Assembly: GCA_020441605.1 (NCBI GenBank)
Contig: JAGRLX010000392.1
Span: 1-10,172 of the forward strand
Reading direction: 5' to 3'
DNA: 10,172 nucleotides
Origin: Alphaproteobacteria bacterium
GTDB lineage: Bacteria; Pseudomonadota; Alphaproteobacteria; Rhizobiales; Aestuariivirgaceae
Under the pieces are notes generated by a model. It had not been told where the DNA came from, made no database searches, and saw only the letters and a list, made by a program, of their open reading frames with translations. Made by a program: the position numbers and the translations under genes. Shown here in pieces: positions 1 through 6,150 of the stretch. Every line of letters starts with the position of its first letter. Position 1 is the stretch's first letter.

Positions 1-387
1 GTCCGGCACGATGCCGAGCCCGACTTCATTCGAGACCAGCACGACGCTGCCGGATCTTGCGGCCAGAACGCCGCATAGGTGCTCGACCTCCCGCGCGACG
101 TCACGATCGACATGCATGAGATTGCTGAGCCAGATGGTGATGCAGTCAACGAGCACGAAATCCGAAGTACAATGCTGCACCGCCTCAGCCAGGGCCAAAG
201 GGGCCTCCACGTCCTGCCAGGCTTCGCCCCGGCGCTGCCGGTGCAGGGCAATCCTCGCGCGCATTTCGTCGTCCAGCGCCTCGGCGGTGGCGATATAGGC
301 GCGATGGGCGGCTCCCGCCGCCATGCCCTCGGCGAACCGGCTCTTGCCGGACCGTGCCCCGCCCAGCACCAGAACGATCCTCCTCAC
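1..387 (-). CDS. cobP: Adenosylcobinamide kinase / adenosylcobinamide-phosphate guanylyltransferase (CobP/CobU), 3' part cut by window edge
   Basis: This enzyme of the late cobalamin pathway phosphorylates adenosylcobinamide and then transfers GMP to it, giving adenosylcobinamide-GDP in the cytoplasm. The visible 129 residues carry the family's hallmarks. A P-loop (GGARSGKS) lies at about residues 9-16. H49, in ALHRQRRGEAW, is at the position of the guanylated histidine. The Walker-B-like VDCITIWLSNL stretch is near 80-90, and VSNEVGLGIVPD at 118-129 is typical of CobU. Family members are about 170-180 residues, so roughly 45 C-terminal residues lie beyond the left edge. I chose the GTG start at 385-387 because the P-loop begins only eight residues later. 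It also overlaps the stop of the upstream DUF1636 gene by four bases (GTGA), implying translational coupling. The reading frame is intact throughout. Confidence 0.93.
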   Translation of the reverse strand, partial: MRRIVLVLGGARSGKSRFAEGMAAGAAHRAYIATAEALDDEMRARIALHRQRRGEAWQDVEAPLALAEAVQHCTSDFVLVDCITIWLSNLMHVDRDVAREVEHLCGVLAARSGSVVLVSNEVGLGIVPD

Positions 388-758
388 GGCTTCACCGGCG
401 GGATGCGGGCGATGAAATGCCCGCGCATGCGGTCTGGCCACTGCCGGAATGGCACTTCGCCCGTTGCCGTTTCGCCGTGGGCCACGAACCAGTCGAGAAT
501 CGCTTCGGCCTGGGGCCGTGTTGGCTCGTGGTCGCCAGTGAAATAGGTGAAGCGCGCCGCATCGCGAAGGATCACGCTGCAATGGCGCTTGCAGTTCCAC
601 AGGCAGGCCTGGGTCTCGAGCCCTATGTCCGCGACGCCCCGCGCTGCAATGGCTTCACGCATATGTTCGATGAGGACCTCACCGCCGCTCCGTCCATCGG
701 GGCCGGCCTTTTCGGCTGCCGAATAGCGGCAGGTTGTGCACATGACGATGGCGCGCAT
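384..758 (-). CDS. DUF1636 family cysteine-rich putative metal-binding protein
   Basis: A 124-residue protein of the DUF1636 family, whose members are predicted metal or iron-sulfur binders often encoded among cobalamin biosynthesis genes. No reaction is firmly established for the family. Five cysteines stand out: C7 and C10 form CxxC in MCTTC, and C52, C56 and C60 form a Cx3Cx3C cluster in ACLWNCKRHC. This resembles thioredoxin-like [2Fe-2S] ferredoxins. The rest contains FTYFTGDHEPT (about 70-80) and an amphipathic C-terminal part. The stop overlaps the GTG of cobP by four bases, so the two are almost certainly co-transcribed. The ATG at 756-758 has only a weak ribosome site (GGAA close to the start). 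An internal ATG at 741-743 is possible but would leave CxxC at the very N-terminus. A role in cobalamin or metal handling is inferred from context. Confidence 0.85.
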   Translation of the reverse strand: MRAIVMCTTCRYSAAEKAGPDGRSGGEVLIEHMREAIAARGVADIGLETQACLWNCKRHCSVILRDAARFTYFTGDHEPTRPQAEAILDWFVAHGETATGEVPFRQWPDRMRGHFIARIPPVKP

Positions 759-793
759 GGTTCCATTGAGGGGTTGTCAAGACTTGGGCCTTC

Positions 794-820
794 AATGTAG
801 GCAAAGCACCGGACTGTCAA
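794..820 (-). promoter_or_regulatory. Possible sigma70-type promoter for the DUF1636-cobP pair
   Basis: In the 77-base divergent gap between nadK and the DUF1636 gene, the minus strand reads TTGACA (815-820), then 15 bases, then TACATT (794-799). The -35 is a perfect match but the spacer is shorter than the usual 16-18, so this is a weak call. The gap is too short for a typical cobalamin riboswitch of about 200 nt. Confidence 0.25.
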
Positions 821-835
821 CGCGAAGAAAACGGC

Positions 836-1603
836 ATGAGATTCACCCGCATCGCCTTCCTTGCCTCGGAAGCGCCCGCGGCCCGAAGGGCCCTGAGCCG
901 GCTGGTGAGGCGCCACGGAAACGCGCCGCCCGAGAACGCGAATGTCGTGGTCGCCCTCGGCGGCGACGGACATATGCTGCAGACTCTTCACCGTTTCGTC
1001 TCGACCGGCATTCCGATCTACGGGATGAATCGCGGCTCGGTGGGCTTCCTCATGAACGATTACCGGGAAACCGATCTGCCGGAGCGGCTTCAGGCCGCCG
1101 GCCTCACCACCATCCACCCGCTGCGGATGGTGGCGAAGGACGACCATGGCAAGACCCACCGGGCGATCGCCTTCAATGAAGTGTCCATGCTCCGCCAGCG
1201 TTACCAGGCGGCCAAGCTCGGCATCGCAGTGGACGGCAAGACCCGCATGGACGAATTGATCTGCGATGGCATCCTGGTGGCGACGCCGGCCGGGAGCACC
1301 GCGTATAATCTATCCGCCCACGGACCAATCCTGCCGATCAACTCGCAGCTGCTGGCGCTTACGCCGATCAGCGCCTTCCGTCCCCGCGGCTGGCGTGGCG
1401 CACTGCTGCCTCACGAAGCCAAGGTCAGGATCACCGTTCATGAGTCGGAAAAACGCCCGGTCGCTGCGGTCGCCGATCATGTCGAAGTGCGCCATGTACG
1501 GGAAGTCGAGATCGCCGAGGACCGCAAGCGATCCGCCAAGATCCTCTTCGATCCCGGCCACAGCCTGGCGGAACGCGTTCTGCGCGAACAGTTCAGATTC
1601 TAG
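836..1603 (+). CDS. nadK: NAD kinase
   Basis: Cytoplasmic ATP-dependent NAD kinase makes NADP from NAD and is the sole route to NADP in most bacteria. The 255-residue product is the short form usual in rhizobial alphaproteobacteria. The GGDG motif is at 42-45 ([13 protein letters not shown]), with D44 the expected catalytic aspartate. [14 protein letters not shown] at 63-76, AFNEVS at 112-117 and [15 protein letters not shown] at 143-157 are the conserved NAD-binding segments. ADHVEVR near 213-219 closes the C-terminal domain. The residue after GGDG is histidine; phenylalanine or threonine is more usual there. The ATG at 836 is preceded by a modest purine-rich stretch (GAAGAAAA). The gene diverges from the DUF1636-cobP pair and converges with a small secreted-protein gene 21 bases downstream; I see no clear terminator between them. 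Confidence 0.96.
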   Translation: MRFTRIAFLASEAPAARRALSRLVRRHGNAPPENANVVVALGGDGHMLQTLHRFVSTGIPIYGMNRGSVGFLMNDYRETDLPERLQAAGLTTIHPLRMVAKDDHGKTHRAIAFNEVSMLRQRYQAAKLGIAVDGKTRMDELICDGILVATPAGSTAYNLSAHGPILPINSQLLALTPISAFRPRGWRGALLPHEAKVRITVHESEKRPVAAVADHVEVRHVREVEIAEDRKRSAKILFDPGHSLAERVLREQFRF

Positions 1604-1624
1604 CCAACCCTTGCGGCGGCAACG

Positions 1625-2086
1625 CTACAACCCCGACAACGGTCCCTTGAGACACTTGAGTTCATAGCTCATGGTATAGGAGCCAGCGGACAGCGTGGTC
1701 CCAAATTGATGGCTGCCCATGGCCCGGCCACGGCGGTCGAAATTGTAGATCTGGAGCGACGTCGCCAGATCTACAAAATTAAACGTACTGACATCGCTGA
1801 AGAAGTCGATGTCCACCACGACGCTTTTCGGCTTTTCGGTGAGTGTTGCGGTAAAGATGTGCTGCCTGGTCGTCGTGGAAAAGTCATCGACGAATTTCTG
1901 GCCAACCGCCACCTGGAACTGCTTCTCATAAAGCTGGTTGGTCGAACCGACCGGCTTGTAGAGGATGCTGACGGCGCATGAGACCGGGCCAACGGCCGCT
2001 TCGCCGGGCACCGGCGCGAGAGCCGGCAGCGCAAACACCAGCAGCGACACCCCCGCATATTTCAATCGAAAGCCTTGAACAGTCAT
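1625..2086 (-). CDS. Small secreted (periplasmic) protein of unknown function
   Basis: I do not recognise a family. The 153-residue product starts with a clear Sec signal peptide: basic residues in TVQGFRLKY, a hydrophobic core (AGVSLLVFALPALA), and a likely cleavage after GEAA near residue 31. The mature part of about 120 residues is rich in beta-prone segments (KSVVVDIDFFSDVSTFNF, SLQIYNFD, SYTMSYEL). It holds two cysteines, C37 and C145, that could form one disulfide. I chose the ATG at 2084-2086 because GAGGAG lies eight bases upstream and the signal peptide begins at once. The same frame extends 15 codons further upstream, but those codons lack this arrangement. On the minus strand a tandem TACAAT (2206-2217) in the 240-base upstream gap could be a -10 element, though no good -35 is visible. 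The gene contains a perfect 12-bp inverted repeat at 1743-1776. Confidence 0.72.
   Translation of the reverse strand: MTVQGFRLKYAGVSLLVFALPALAPVPGEAAVGPVSCAVSILYKPVGSTNQLYEKQFQVAVGQKFVDDFSTTTRQHIFTATLTEKPKSVVVDIDFFSDVSTFNFVDLATSLQIYNFDRRGRAMGSHQFGTTLSAGSYTMSYELKCLKGPLSGL
1743..1776. repeat. Perfect 12-bp inverted repeat inside a coding region
   Basis: The arms TTGTAGATCTGG (1743-1754) and CCAGATCTACAA (1765-1776) are exact reverse complements around a 10-base spacer. The spacer contains the self-complementary CGACGTCG. As RNA this would fold into a strong hairpin on either strand. There is no T-run beside it, so it does not look like an intrinsic terminator. It lies in the part of the secreted-protein gene coding for roughly DLATSLQIYNFD. 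Confidence 0.8.
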
Positions 2087-2326
2087 AAGTCTTCTCCTCA
2101 CCCCACCCAGTTGCCAATACGCAGCCGCCAACGCCCGTTGCCAACAGGATGCTGTCGAAGCGAAGACCTTTGCCTTTCCGGGTTCCGTTGAGAGTCCGGC
2201 AGCAAATTGTAATTGTATGAGTTACGAGGAACCTGTGCCGATTATTCCCGGCCGCGACACTGGGGGCCGAAAACCTTTTAGTCAGGAATCGGGTTGGAAG
2301 TCGGCCGGAGAGGTTCCGGTGGCAGA

Positions 2327-3541
2327 TCAGGCCGCCCGAACGAGATCCGCCTTGAGCCGCTTGGCAATGATGCGGGCCCGGTCGGCGGCAAAGCGGCCGA
2401 TAAATTCCAGGTGACGGGTCCGATCCTTGAGCTGCAGAGTCTCGTAGCGGGTCATCAGGGCTTCGATGATGCGCCGCCCGAATTCCTCAGCATCCAGGGT
2501 TACGCCCTCTTCGGCTTCATCGACCGAAACATCGCAAGCTGCCTGAAGAATCCAGTAGCAGCTGGACGGAAGACCCGACTTGGCATGCAATCCCTTGAAG
2601 CCGGTCAAGCCTTTGCCATGCATCTGATCGCGCGCGCGCGCAAGCGGTACGCCCGCAAGATGCGCCAGCACCTGCTCGACCACATGCATCTCGCCAAGAC
2701 AGGCCGCCCGAACGATGATCGATGGCGTCAGCATGGCCTTCGCGGCCAGGAAGCCGACCAGGCGCGCCAGTTCCTCGTCGCTGGCTTCGACGAGAATACG
2801 CAGCACCGCATTCTCCTCGGCGTCGGCCACCAGCTCGGCCGCGTCGTTGGCCGGCAGCCAGCCCCTTTCCGCCATGAGCTGATGCATGCGGTTAGAGGCC
2901 CGCTTGGCCTGCATGATGCGGATGTCCAGCGGCAGATCCGGGCGTGCTAGCAAGCGCTCGGTCATGTCGCCCGAATGTCCAAACCGGCTGTAGAGCATGT
3001 GATACTGTTGGTCGTCGAGCCTCACCGCGGCATTTTCGAAAAGCAGCAGGCACAGCGGCAGCGGCAGCGATTTGACGGCGAAGGCCACGGCCTCCGCTGA
3101 AATGTCCGGACGCAGCATGACCGATGCCTGGCGCGCACCATCTCCGACCCGCAGCACGGCCATCATGTGCCAATGGTTCAGCGCGGGCGTGGCGGCGAGA
3201 AACGGCAGGGCAATGGCATCATCGTCAGAGATGATGGAAAACAGGATGTCCGAATTGAGATTGGCGACAGCCTTGAGACCATTCGCCAAGGCGCGCCTGA
3301 CGTCTGCCACCGGGTCGACCGCAAGCTTCAATACCACCGGCACGATCAGCTCGTGCTCGGCCTTAGCAACGTCTTCCTTAGCCAGAAATTCAGCCAATTG
3401 GGTAGCCAGCGCCAGGCGCTGATCAGCATTTCCACCATCGATGACGGTCTGGAAGATACCAATATCGAGTCCAAGTGAAGGTTCGTCTTTCAAGGTAGCA
3501 GTCCCGTTGCAAGCACGATGGAACTCCAGCCTGACAGCCAA
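2327..3541 (-). CDS. DUF2336 domain-containing protein
   Basis: A 404-residue alpha-helical protein matching the alphaproteobacterial DUF2336 family in character. It has HEAT-like helical repeats such as DQRLALATQLAEFL (about 40-53), DPVADVRRALANGLKAV (about 76-92), DMTERLLARPDLPLDIR and EENAVLRILVEASDEELARLVGFL. No catalytic motif is visible, and repeats of this kind usually bind proteins. The molecular role of the family is not established. No transmembrane segment or signal peptide is seen. The start is uncertain: the longest frame opens with TTG at 3539-3541 without a good ribosome site. A second TTG at 3491-3493 (giving 388 residues) would also keep the whole domain. No ATG or GTG lies in the first part of the frame. 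The gene follows the MFS gene by 88 bases, and that gap contains TTAA-N7-TTCA and a GAATC site. Confidence 0.85.
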   Translation of the reverse strand: MAVRLEFHRACNGTATLKDEPSLGLDIGIFQTVIDGGNADQRLALATQLAEFLAKEDVAKAEHELIVPVVLKLAVDPVADVRRALANGLKAVANLNSDILFSIISDDDAIALPFLAATPALNHWHMMAVLRVGDGARQASVMLRPDISAEAVAFAVKSLPLPLCLLLFENAAVRLDDQQYHMLYSRFGHSGDMTERLLARPDLPLDIRIMQAKRASNRMHQLMAERGWLPANDAAELVADAEENAVLRILVEASDEELARLVGFLAAKAMLTPSIIVRAACLGEMHVVEQVLAHLAGVPLARARDQMHGKGLTGFKGLHAKSGLPSSCYWILQAACDVSVDEAEEGVTLDAEEFGRRIIEALMTRYETLQLKDRTRHLEFIGRFAADRARIIAKRLKADLVRAA

Positions 3542-3629
3542 GACTTAACATTTGGTTCACCATGGCTGTTAAGAATCTGGAAAGACTTAAGGCACCTCAA
3601 TGAGTTAGGTGCAGCGGCTGGACCAAGTC

Positions 3630-4859
3630 TCAGTTGCCCGCGAGGTCTTCCGCAAGGGTCGTCGCACCGGCCGGCGTGGTGAGTGGACTGATGCTCAGCG
3701 CCTCGCCCATCTTGCCTCTGAGATCTTCTGGCCGCTTCAGGCGGCGCCAGAAGGCAAAGCCTGCCAACCCCACATAGACAGCGGCCTGGTAGATCAGGAA
3801 TCCAGATCCACCAACCAGGCCCATGATCTGGCCGGCAAACATGGGGCCGAGAATCGACCCGAGGCCGTAAAGCATCACCAGCTTTGCCGAAGCTCCCAGA
3901 ACCTGTTGCTTCTCGAGATGGTCGTTGGCGTGGGCGATCACCAGCGAATAGAGCGGCAGCGACAGTGTGCCGAAGATGGTGACCATGCCGATGAATATTT
4001 CGGGCGAGAACCCATCGGTCAGGAGGGTGGCGGCGGCCACCGCCCCGCTGACCGCGCTCAGCAGCATGATGATAGTCCGCCGGTCGAAACGGTCCGAGAT
4101 CCAGCCGATGGGATATTGCGACAGGATCACTCCGATGGGCGGCAGCGCCATCATCAGCGAGACATAGACCAGCGGCAGGCCCTTGGTGAGGCCAAAGACG
4201 GCGCCCATGGCAAAGAAGGCGCTCTGGGCAAGGCCGCAGAAGAAGGCCCCGAGAACCGCCAGGGGCGACGCCCTCCAGACTTCGTCGACGGTCACCGGCC
4301 GGGCACCTTCCAGGCTCGGCGCCTCGGCCGGCAGCAGAATGAGCGGCACCAGCGACAAGGACAGCAAGGCCGACACGATGATGAAACGCGAAAACCCGGA
4401 CGTATCCGTGACGTTCAGCAGCAATTGCCCCACCCCAAGCGCACCATAGGTGACGATCATATACATCGACAGCATCTGGCCGCGGTTGCGGTTCGACGAG
4501 GCGCCATTGAGCCAGCTCTCGCACACGATGAACAGGCCGGACGTGCACAGGCCCGAGATGAACCGCATGGCGAGCCAGAACGGCGCATTGACCCAGAGCG
4601 GCATCAGCAGAACTGCGGTGGAAACGATCGACGCCAGTCCCGCGAAGGCCCTGACATGGCCGACATTTCGCACAAGATGCGGCGTGACATAGGAACTGAG
4701 GAGAAGGCCGGCCGCATAGCCCGACATCACTAGACCTGTGACATCCGGACCGAAATCGGCAGCATTGGCCCTGACCGCCACCAGCGAACCATGAAGGCCG
4801 TGGCCCACACACAGCAGGCCCACGCACAGCAGCAGGATCCAGATCGAATAACGCGCCAT
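3630..4859 (-). CDS. Major facilitator superfamily transporter, YcaD-like
   Basis: An inner-membrane secondary transporter of 409 residues with about twelve hydrophobic segments. The first is IWILLLCVGLLCVGHGLHG at about 6-24. Remembered features of E. coli YcaD are shared: CESWLNGASSNRNRG (about 113-127) followed by a Tyr/Met-rich helix, SQYPIGWISDRFDRR (about 247-261, the MFS loop motif with D256 and R257), and YGLGSILGP (about 331-339). The substrate is unknown. I chose the ATG at 4857-4859, which begins just before the first helix. An upstream TTG at 4896-4898 would add 13 residues (ending NPAQHSP) but has no ribosome site. The ATG itself also lacks a strong one. The receiver-like gene ends 51 bases upstream in the same direction, so co-transcription is likely and export linked to that gene is possible. 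Confidence 0.88.
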   Translation of the reverse strand: MARYSIWILLLCVGLLCVGHGLHGSLVAVRANAADFGPDVTGLVMSGYAAGLLLSSYVTPHLVRNVGHVRAFAGLASIVSTAVLLMPLWVNAPFWLAMRFISGLCTSGLFIVCESWLNGASSNRNRGQMLSMYMIVTYGALGVGQLLLNVTDTSGFSRFIIVSALLSLSLVPLILLPAEAPSLEGARPVTVDEVWRASPLAVLGAFFCGLAQSAFFAMGAVFGLTKGLPLVYVSLMMALPPIGVILSQYPIGWISDRFDRRTIIMLLSAVSGAVAAATLLTDGFSPEIFIGMVTIFGTLSLPLYSLVIAHANDHLEKQQVLGASAKLVMLYGLGSILGPMFAGQIMGLVGGSGFLIYQAAVYVGLAGFAFWRRLKRPEDLRGKMGEALSISPLTTPAGATTLAEDLAGN

Positions 4860-4910
4860 CGGAGAATGTTGCGCGGGATTCGCCACCGCGCCAAGCAAAT
4901 TGATGAGAGA

Positions 4911-5279
4911 TCAGCCGATGATGCCAGCCTGACGCAGCTTGAACTCAAGAATATCGTGATCGAAGGGCATCATCAGCACATCCGCCGCCCCTTCGAGGAT
5001 CGAAGACCCGATCATGTCGGTGTCCGGCGTATGGGCATAGAGAAAGACAACCGGCGGCTTGCCGCGGGCGCTGCGGCGCAGGCGCTTAACGAATTCGCCG
5101 CGTTGCACACCGGGCGTTCCGGCAGAAACCATGACCACTTCCGGGGCGTTGTCATTGCAATACTGGACGGCCTCGTCGGCCCCCGAGCTCAGCGCCGTGT
5201 CCAGACCCAGCGCGGACAACAGGCTTTCCAGGCGCCGCCTTTCGGCTCCGTCTTCGTCAATCAGCAGACACCTTGTCAT
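4911..5279 (-). CDS. Single-domain degenerate (pseudo-)receiver protein
   Basis: A stand-alone response-regulator receiver fold of 122 residues with no output domain. The fold is readable: beta1 CLLIDED with the acidic cluster D8-E9-D10, beta3 EVVMVSAGTPG, beta4 PPVVFLYA, and beta5 with ADVLMMPFD. Three key residues are missing. The phospho-acceptor aspartate is serine (S52), the beta4 Thr/Ser is tyrosine (Y81), and the conserved lysine before PF is methionine (M104). Aspartyl phosphorylation is therefore not expected; a phosphorylation-independent adaptor role is inferred. I prefer the ATG at 5277-5279, which has GAAGGA nine bases upstream and gives the usual four residues before beta1. An ATG at 5301-5303 would add eight residues and has AGGGGA upstream. 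A perfect CtrA-type site lies 77 bases upstream of the preferred start, and the MFS gene follows. Confidence 0.82.
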   Translation of the reverse strand: MTRCLLIDEDGAERRRLESLLSALGLDTALSSGADEAVQYCNDNAPEVVMVSAGTPGVQRGEFVKRLRRSARGKPPVVFLYAHTPDTDMIGSSILEGAADVLMMPFDHDILEFKLRQAGIIG

Positions 5280-5355
5280 GTCCACAAGTCCTTCCAGCTT
5301 CATCGGCCGCCTGTCCCCTGCCGCTCTCGTGTAGCGAGTCCTGCGCCCTGGTTGG

Positions 5356-5370
5356 TTAACGAGATGTTAA
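5356..5370 (-). promoter_or_regulatory. Perfect CtrA-type binding site upstream of the pseudo-receiver gene
   Basis: TTAA (5356-5359), seven bases, TTAA (5367-5370). Read on the minus strand it is TTAACATCTCGTTAAC, matching the full TTAA-N7-TTAAC consensus of CtrA as defined in Caulobacter. It lies 77-91 bases upstream of the preferred start codon, room for a -35-overlapping CtrA site and a short leader. A possible -10 (GCTACA, about 5327-5332) follows. Confidence 0.65.
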
Positions 5371-5375
5371 TTGCG

Positions 5376-5384
5376 TTTTCCACA
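5376..5384 (+). promoter_or_regulatory. DnaA-box-like sequence, one mismatch
   Basis: TTTTCCACA differs from the DnaA box TTATCCACA by one base and lies six bases from the CtrA-type site, beside AT-rich DNA. A single imperfect box is weak evidence and could be chance. Confidence 0.2.
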
Positions 5385-5389
5385 GGTTA

Positions 5390-5417
5390 TGAACAGGACA
5401 CATGTTACTGATATAAT
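5390..5417 (+). promoter_or_regulatory. Possible sigma70-type promoter reading rightward, with no gene ahead of it
   Basis: TGAACA (5390-5395), a 16-base spacer, then a perfect TATAAT (5412-5417). Rightward transcription from here would run into the non-coding region and then antisense to the flavin reductase gene. No plus-strand gene starts before 7592. It may drive a small or antisense RNA, or be an AT-rich coincidence. Confidence 0.25.
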
Positions 5418-5425
5418 TTGTACAA
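5418..5425. repeat. Palindrome TTGTACAA
   Basis: A perfect 8-bp palindrome that continues to 14 bp (AATTTGTACAATTT) with one mismatched pair. It lies in the AT-rich middle of the non-coding region directly beside TATAAT, where a dimeric regulator could bind. No known operator is recognised. Confidence 0.35.
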
Positions 5426-5545
5426 TTTGGATTTTTGCCAGACTTGTCAACAATGGCGGAATTGCGGCGTTCCGCACCTGTTCACGACTCGCCCCGCGAC
5501 TCACTCAAAACTGAAAACAACTTTAAGTGGTTAAATGACGGGAAA

Positions 5546-5565
5546 CGCCCGCTTTAGGACGGGCG
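5546..5565 (-). terminator. Weak hairpin at the end of the flavin reductase gene
   Basis: On the minus strand CGCCCG (5560-5565) pairs with CGGGCG (5546-5551) around an eight-base loop holding the TAA stop codon, then TTTCCC follows. The stem is short and the T-run only three, so termination is possible but not strong. A second hairpin, GCGGAA/TTCCGC (5456-5475), lies further downstream without a T-run. Confidence 0.3.
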
Positions 5566-6150
5566 GCGCATGCGCCAAGCTTCGGTGACGGTGGCGTATT
5601 CGCTGTAGCCGAGCCGGGCAATGGGCCGCATGGCAGCCGTGTTTACCCGCCCAGTTTCGATGAATCGGTCATCGATATGAACGCCGATGACCCGTCCGAT
5701 GGCGAGATGATCATTGGCCCGTCCCTGCTCGTCTGGCAGGTCTATGACCTTGAACAACCGGCACTCGAGACAGGCCGGGCTTTCTGCCACACGGGGCGCC
5801 TTTATCATTCGGCATGGCGCCTTGGTGAGGCGGGCCAGATCGAACTCGTCCACATAGGGCGCCACCGTTGCGGACGAGGCGTTCATCTGATCACGGAGGT
5901 CAAAGGTTGCGAGGTTGACGGCAAACTCACCGGTCGCCTCGATGTTACGCAGGCTGTCCTTGCGCGGACCCGATCCGAAGACGACGTAATGCGGATCCTG
6001 CGACATGGCATTGAAGAAACTGTAGGGCGCCAGATTGGCAACGCCTTCCGTGGACAGAGTGGAGATCCACCCGATGGGCCGCGGCACGACCAGCGCCTTG
6101 AAAGGGTCTACCTCCAGGCCGTGATCGTTGCGGATCGCGTCATAGAACAT
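5554..6150 (-). CDS. Flavin reductase-like (FMN-binding split-barrel, DIM6/NTAB type) protein
   Basis: A 198-residue cytoplasmic protein of the flavin reductase-like family, which binds FMN and commonly reduces flavin with NAD(P)H for partner oxygenases. Conserved pieces in order are PRPIGWIST (23-31), NLAPYSFFNAMSQDPHYVVF (39-58), KDSLRNI with TGEFAVNL (64-80), HLAIGRVIGVHID (148-160) and RLGYSEYATV (179-188). Length and order match complete family members. The ATG follows the TGA of the HAD gene with no intervening base. GGAG sits nine bases upstream inside the HAD reading frame, so translation is probably coupled. It is the last gene of the nitroreductase-HAD-flavin reductase cluster. The natural partner is unknown; the upstream nitroreductase is the nearest flavoenzyme. 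Confidence in the family is high, in the specific reaction low. Confidence 0.9.
   Translation of the reverse strand: MFYDAIRNDHGLEVDPFKALVVPRPIGWISTLSTEGVANLAPYSFFNAMSQDPHYVVFGSGPRKDSLRNIEATGEFAVNLATFDLRDQMNASSATVAPYVDEFDLARLTKAPCRMIKAPRVAESPACLECRLFKVIDLPDEQGRANDHLAIGRVIGVHIDDRFIETGRVNTAAMRPIARLGYSEYATVTEAWRMRRPS

Larger units (their letters stand above)
5336..5502. other. Cluster of three GANTC sites (CcrM methylation motif) in the non-coding region
   Basis: GAGTC at 5336-5340 and GACTC at 5486-5490 and 5498-5502 all match GANTC, the target of the cell-cycle methyltransferase CcrM in alphaproteobacteria. About one would be expected by chance in this length. The first lies just where a -10 region would fall for a CtrA-driven leftward promoter. 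Function is inferred. Confidence 0.4.

Noticed and set aside
759..835. Cobalamin riboswitch upstream of the DUF1636-cobP pair
   Set aside because: The gap is only 77 bases and I see none of the conserved B12-box features; it is too short for the known aptamer.
1604..1624. Terminator between nadK and the convergent secreted-protein gene
   Set aside because: Only a four-base TTGC/GCAA pairing is visible and there is no T-run.
2230..2275. Terminator hairpin CGGCC/GGCCG in the gap before the DUF2336 3' end
   Set aside because: The stem is five bases with a long loop, and the following A/T tract is not positioned as a T-run on either strand for a neighbouring gene.
2294..2950. Plus-strand open frame of 218 codons antisense to the DUF2336 gene
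   Set aside because: No ribosome site or domain, and it is fully covered by the better supported DUF2336 frame.
3609..4733. Plus-strand open frame of 374 codons antisense to the MFS gene
   Set aside because: The translation is rich in Gln/Arg/His/Asp with no hydrophobic core, typical of the antisense of membrane-protein codons in GC-rich DNA.
3490..4827. Long minus-strand open frame of 445 codons overlapping the MFS gene
   Set aside because: It is a shifted frame of the MFS gene with Arg/Pro/Gly-rich, low-complexity translation and no recognisable domain, while the true frame shows clear MFS helices and motifs.
5523..5534. TTAA-N4-TTAA as a third CtrA site
   Set aside because: The spacing is four bases, not seven, so it does not fit the CtrA pattern.
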